Assembly (NCBI RefSeq): GCF_004345565.1
Contig: NZ_SLWA01000001.1
Coordinates: forward strand, 839,892 to 903,891
Origin: Flavobacterium circumlabens
Lineage (GTDB): Bacteria > Bacteroidota > Bacteroidia > Flavobacteriales > Flavobacteriaceae
DNA length: 64,000 bases
Reading direction: 5' to 3'
Part shown: positions 60,601 to 64,000 of the stretch, piece by piece
Layout: every line of letters begins with the position of its first letter
Position numbering within the stretch: the first letter of the stretch is position 1
Program-made: the position numbers and the translations under genes
Notes under the pieces: model-generated
Database searches by the model: none
Seen by the model: the letters and a program-made list of their open reading frames with translations, nothing else
Told to the model about the DNA's origin: nothing

Positions 60601-62472
60601 ATGTTTTTAGAAGAATACGATGTTATTGTGGTGGGTGCTGGCCATGCTGGTTCTGAAGCCGCGGCAGCGGCCGCAAATTTAGGATCAAAAACTTTATTGG
60701 TAACAATGAGTTTGCAAAACATTGCACAGATGTCCTGCAATCCTGCGATGGGTGGAATTGCGAAAGGACAGATAGTTCGGGAGATTGATGCACTTGGAGG
60801 ATACTCCGGAATTGTTTCAGATAAAACTGCTATCCAGTTCAAAATGTTGAACAAATCGAAAGGGCCTGCGATGTGGTCGCCAAGAGTTCAAAGTGACCGA
60901 ATGCGTTTTGCTGAAGAATGGAGAATGATGCTGGAGGGAACTCCCGATCTTGATTTTTACCAGGAGATGGTAAAAGGTTTGATTATCGAAAACGGAAAAA
61001 TAAAGGGAATCAAAACTTCGCTTGGAATTGAAATCCGTTCTAAGTCGGTAGTCCTTACAAATGGAACTTTTTTAAATGGTTTGATTCATATTGGAGATAA
61101 ACAATTCGGAGGAGGAAGAGCAGGTGAGAGTGCTGCGTATGGGATCACGGAAGATTTGGTTGCTGTGGGTTTTGAATCCGGAAGAATGAAAACAGGAACT
61201 CCGCCACGTGTTGATGGACGCTCTTTGGATTATTCTAAAATGAACGAAGAAAAAGGAGATGCGAAACCGGATAAGTTTTCATACTCAGATGTGACGTCAC
61301 CTTTGGTTCACCAGAGATCTTGTCACATGACGTACACGTCTTTGGATGTTCATGATATTTTGAGATCGGGTTTTGATCGTTCGCCAATGTTCAACGGACG
61401 TATCAAAAGTATCGGTCCAAGATATTGCCCATCGATAGAAGATAAAATAAATCGCTTTGCTGATAAAGAGCGCCACCAATTATTTGTAGAACCGGAAGGA
61501 TGGAATACCTGTGAGGTTTACGTAAACGGATTTTCAACTTCACTGCCCGAAGATATTCAATTTAAAGCATTGCGTTCTGTAGCCGGTTTTGAGAAGGTGA
61601 AGTTTTTTCGTCCGGGTTATGCGATCGAATATGACTATTTTCCACCAACACAATTGAAACATACTTTGGAAACAAAACTGGTGGAAGGTTTGTATTTTGC
61701 CGGACAAATAAATGGAACGACAGGATATGAAGAAGCTGCATCGCAAGGATTGATGGCGGGAATTAATGCGCATTTAAAAGTGCATGAAAAAGCGCCGTTG
61801 ATTTTGAAACGTGATGAAGCATACATCGGAGTTTTAATAGACGACTTAATTACGAAAGGAACAGAAGAACCGTATCGAATGTTTACCTCTCGTGCAGAGT
61901 ACAGAACATTGTTGCGTCAGGATAATGCCGATTTCAGATTAACGCCAATGTCACATGAAATTGGTTTGGCTTCTGAAAAACGTTTACGCAGAATGGAACA
62001 TAAATTAAATGAGTCTGAAAAAATGGTTGCCTTTTTCAAAGAAACAAGTGTTTCTGTTGGAGAGGCAAATCCGATTTTAGAATCTAAAGATACCGCGCTG
62101 ATTACGCAAGGGGATAAAATGTTTAAGGTTTTCTCTCGTCCTCAGATTGACTTGGAAGATATCATGAAGTTTGAGAAAGTAGCAGCTTACATAACGGAGA
62201 ACGATCTGGATCAGGAAATTTTAGAGCAAGCCGAAATTCAGGTGAAATATTCCGGCTACATAGAAAAGGAAAGAAATAACGCAGACAAGTTGACAAGACT
62301 TGAAGAAGTGAAAATCCCGGAAAATTTCGATTACAATAAAATCAAATCGATGTCTATTGAAGCAAAACAGAAACTAAGTAAAATCCGTCCTGTTACCATT
62401 TCGCAAGCTTCAAGAATTAGTGGTGTTTCTCCAAGTGATATTTCTGTCTTGTTAATCTATATGGGAAGGTAG
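60601..62472 (+). CDS. mnmG: tRNA uridine-5-carboxymethylaminomethyl modification enzyme MnmG (GidA)
   Basis: With MnmE, MnmG (GidA) makes the cmnm5 modification of wobble uridine in tRNAs. The 623-residue protein has the FAD-binding GAGHAGSEA (12-20), the family's SCNPAMGGIAKG segment (near 43-54) and the GNMGxG-like and C-terminal helical domain, seen as KIRPVTISQASRISGVSPSDISVLLIYMGR. It starts at the ATG at 60601. mnmG is typically close to the replication origin in many bacteria. It sits between parS sites, and the region after its stop holds one more. Confidence 0.96.
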   Translation: MFLEEYDVIVVGAGHAGSEAAAAAANLGSKTLLVTMSLQNIAQMSCNPAMGGIAKGQIVREIDALGGYSGIVSDKTAIQFKMLNKSKGPAMWSPRVQSDRMRFAEEWRMMLEGTPDLDFYQEMVKGLIIENGKIKGIKTSLGIEIRSKSVVLTNGTFLNGLIHIGDKQFGGGRAGESAAYGITEDLVAVGFESGRMKTGTPPRVDGRSLDYSKMNEEKGDAKPDKFSYSDVTSPLVHQRSCHMTYTSLDVHDILRSGFDRSPMFNGRIKSIGPRYCPSIEDKINRFADKERHQLFVEPEGWNTCEVYVNGFSTSLPEDIQFKALRSVAGFEKVKFFRPGYAIEYDYFPPTQLKHTLETKLVEGLYFAGQINGTTGYEEAASQGLMAGINAHLKVHEKAPLILKRDEAYIGVLIDDLITKGTEEPYRMFTSRAEYRTLLRQDNADFRLTPMSHEIGLASEKRLRRMEHKLNESEKMVAFFKETSVSVGEANPILESKDTALITQGDKMFKVFSRPQIDLEDIMKFEKVAAYITENDLDQEILEQAEIQVKYSGYIEKERNNADKLTRLEEVKIPENFDYNKIKSMSIEAKQKLSKIRPVTISQASRISGVSPSDISVLLIYMGR

Positions 62473-62544
62473 TTTTTTAGTTTACAGTCGCAGTCTCAGT
62501 TCACATACAGCGGCAAACGGAGACTGTAAACCGAGACTAAAAAT

Positions 62545-62560
62545 TGTTCCACGTGAAACT
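62545..62560. promoter_or_regulatory. parS site 7
   Basis: TGTTCCACGTGAAACT, 15 of 16 to the consensus, located after mnmG and about 2 kb from the main cluster. Confidence 0.85.
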
Positions 62561-62606
62561 ATTTGTAAAGATTCTGAAATAAGTAATTATTTTTTATCAT
62601 CTACTC

Positions 62607-63071
62607 ATGAAGATAATTGAGAAAGAAGTTTTATCATTGCAGGATAAAGAAGTGTTATTGCAACTTTGGAATAATGAATATCCGGAACAATTAAATTATC
62701 AGACAATGGATGATTTTGATTCGTATCTGGACGCTCTGTCTGATAAGAATCATTATTTGTTAATCGATGGTGAAGATAAAATAAAAGGTTGGGCATTCAC
62801 GTTTTTAAGAAATGATGAAGACTGGTTTGCTATAATTTTAAATCAGGATGTTCAGGGAAAAGGAAAAGGTTCGCTTCTTATTAATCAATTAAAAAAGAAC
62901 AAAGACAGTTTGAATGGTTGGGTTATTGATCATGAAAATGATGTGAAGCAAAATCAAGAGCAGTATAAATCTCCGCTGTTGTTTTATAGCAAAAATGGAT
63001 TTGTAGTTTGCAAAGAAACCAGAATTGAAAATGAGAAAATGTCTGCTGTCAAAATAAATTGGAAACGATAA
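62607..63071 (+). CDS. GNAT family N-acetyltransferase
   Basis: A 154-residue acyltransferase of the GNAT fold. The acetyl-CoA pyrophosphate-binding loop is QGKGKGSLLI (near 92-101), preceded by a beta strand (WFAIILNQDVQGKGKG) and followed by a late strand pattern (LLFYSKNGFVVCKETRIE) usual for GNAT. Substrate unknown. It starts at the ATG at 62607, 134 bases after mnmG with a parS site between. Confidence 0.88.
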   Translation: MKIIEKEVLSLQDKEVLLQLWNNEYPEQLNYQTMDDFDSYLDALSDKNHYLLIDGEDKIKGWAFTFLRNDEDWFAIILNQDVQGKGKGSLLINQLKKNKDSLNGWVIDHENDVKQNQEQYKSPLLFYSKNGFVVCKETRIENEKMSAVKINWKR

Positions 63072-63089
63072 AAAAATATAAAGGAAGAG

Positions 63090-63121
63090 GCCCTAAAAGT
63101 GAAATTTCATTTTTAGGGTTT
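63090..63121 (+). terminator. Terminator-like hairpin after the GNAT gene
   Basis: CCCTAAAAGTGAAA pairs with TTTCATTTTTAGGG (one G-T pair), followed by a short T run. It separates the GNAT gene from the methyltransferase gene. Confidence 0.6.
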
Positions 63122-63157
63122 GCTGTGAAATTAAACCAAAATACCTATAATTAAAAA

Positions 63158-64000
63158 ATGGACGTTTTAAATAAAAAACATTTTCTTACTGTAAAAGATC
63201 ACTCGGTTTCTAAAGAAACTTTCGAATTGTATCATGATGAAAATCTGGACATGCTGATTACATCTCCGCAACCCGATTTAGAAAATTTAGGAAGATATTA
63301 CGAAAGCGAAGATTATATTTCGCACACAGACAACAAACGTTCGGTATTTGAAAAGGCCTATCATTTTGTAAAAAATATAGCATTGAAAAATAAACTGGAT
63401 TTAATTAATTCGGAACAATCTCAAAAAGGTAAAATTTTAGACATTGGAGCCGGAACTGGAGATTTTTTACTGACCGCAAAAAATGATGGTTGGGAAACGG
63501 TTGGAGTAGAGCCGAGCGAAAGAGCAAAAGAAATTGCAATTAAAAAAGGGATTTCATTTGTGGAAGAAATTAGTGTCCTCGAAAATAATTCTTTTGACGT
63601 CATTACCATGTGGCACGTTTTGGAACACGTTCCAAATTTAGAATTGCAGATTCAGGAATTGAAGCGTTTATTAAAACCAACTGGAACATTAATTGTTGCG
63701 GTTCCAAACTTCAAATCGTACGACGCAAAATATTATAAGGAATTTTGGGCAGCCTATGATGTGCCCATTCACTTTTGGCATTTTTCGAAAAAAGCGATTC
63801 AGTCTCTTTTTGCAAAAGTTGATATGAACCTGGAAAAAGTCCTTCCGATGAAATTTGATTCTTTTTATGTGAGCTTATTATCCGAAAAATATAAAACCGG
63901 AAAAATGAATTACATTAGTGCATTTTTTGTTGGCTTAAGGTCAAATCTGAAAGCCAAACGAACATTAGAATATTCTTCGCACATTTACGTGCTAAAAAAC
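63158..64000 (+). CDS. Class I SAM-dependent methyltransferase, partial
   Basis: An open frame from the ATG at 63158 to the window end (281 codons, no stop). The AdoMet-binding motif I LDIGAGTGDF lies near residues 93-102, motif II-like WETVGVEPS follows, and a later FDVITMWHVLEHV (near 147-159) is the motif common to type 11 methyltransferases. The N-terminus resembles that of methyltransferases acting on lipid or glycan substrates, but the acceptor is unknown. The 3' end is outside the window. Confidence 0.9.
   Translation, partial: MDVLNKKHFLTVKDHSVSKETFELYHDENLDMLITSPQPDLENLGRYYESEDYISHTDNKRSVFEKAYHFVKNIALKNKLDLINSEQSQKGKILDIGAGTGDFLLTAKNDGWETVGVEPSERAKEIAIKKGISFVEEISVLENNSFDVITMWHVLEHVPNLELQIQELKRLLKPTGTLIVAVPNFKSYDAKYYKEFWAAYDVPIHFWHFSKKAIQSLFAKVDMNLEKVLPMKFDSFYVSLLSEKYKTGKMNYISAFFVGLRSNLKAKRTLEYSSHIYVLKN

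Overview
The window is chromosomal DNA from an AT-rich member of the Bacteroidota, almost certainly a Flavobacterium or close relative in the Flavobacteriaceae. Support: promoters of the TAnnTTTG type, start regions without clear Shine-Dalgarno sequences, type IX secretion (T9SS) C-terminal sorting domains, the gliding/T9SS lipoprotein SprE (PorW), a GlnRS-YqeY fusion, and many families largely confined to Flavobacteriia (DUF6427, DUF6341, DUF6909, DUF5687).

Layout. 1-8.7 kb: end of the ATP synthase operon (c and a subunits, an AtpZ-like protein, a small membrane protein), bactofilin, sprE, an ABC ATPase with its DUF5687 membrane partner, and a PaaE-like flavin/2Fe-2S reductase. 8.8-15.9 kb: a GT9 glycosyltransferase with a DUF4254 protein, upp, two small membrane proteins, purD, a CapK/PaaK-like adenylate-forming enzyme and an ORF6N protein. 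15.9-28 kb: a surface-polysaccharide locus read on the minus strand (flippase, two polymerase/ligase-like membrane proteins, four glycosyltransferases, UDP-glucuronate decarboxylase, a chain-length-like protein, a lipoprotein). 28-34.6 kb: a GH3-type adenylating enzyme, a truncated M23-like membrane protein, tatA, and two T9SS-secreted proteins (a GH8 glycosidase and a delta-60-repeat protein). 34.7-42.6 kb: Tex, two DUF3857 transglutaminase-like paralogues (one without its catalytic triad), a DUF1294-like protein, rpiB, a long AT-rich gap and a DUF2007 protein. 42.8-54.7 kb: rnr, a DUF2807 protein, a LysE-type exporter, tRNA-Cys with a tandem array of its own 3' end, folB, glnS, a duplicated 330-bp non-coding unit, envelope-stress-like small genes and paraslipin. 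54.7-64 kb: gltX, a giant DUF4175 protein, ybeY, a parS cluster, mnmG, an acetyltransferase and a partial methyltransferase.

The most important large-scale signal is that the window looks like a replication-origin domain. Left of about 42.4 kb, 30 of 39 protein genes lie on the minus strand. Right of it, 14 of 17 lie on the plus strand. The switch sits at the 770-bp AT-rich gap between rpiB and rnr, which holds several DnaA-box-like nonamers. About 18 kb to the right lies a cluster of seven parS (ParB-binding) palindromes around ybeY and mnmG. No parA, parB or dnaA gene is in the window. No insertion sequence, prophage or CRISPR array was seen.
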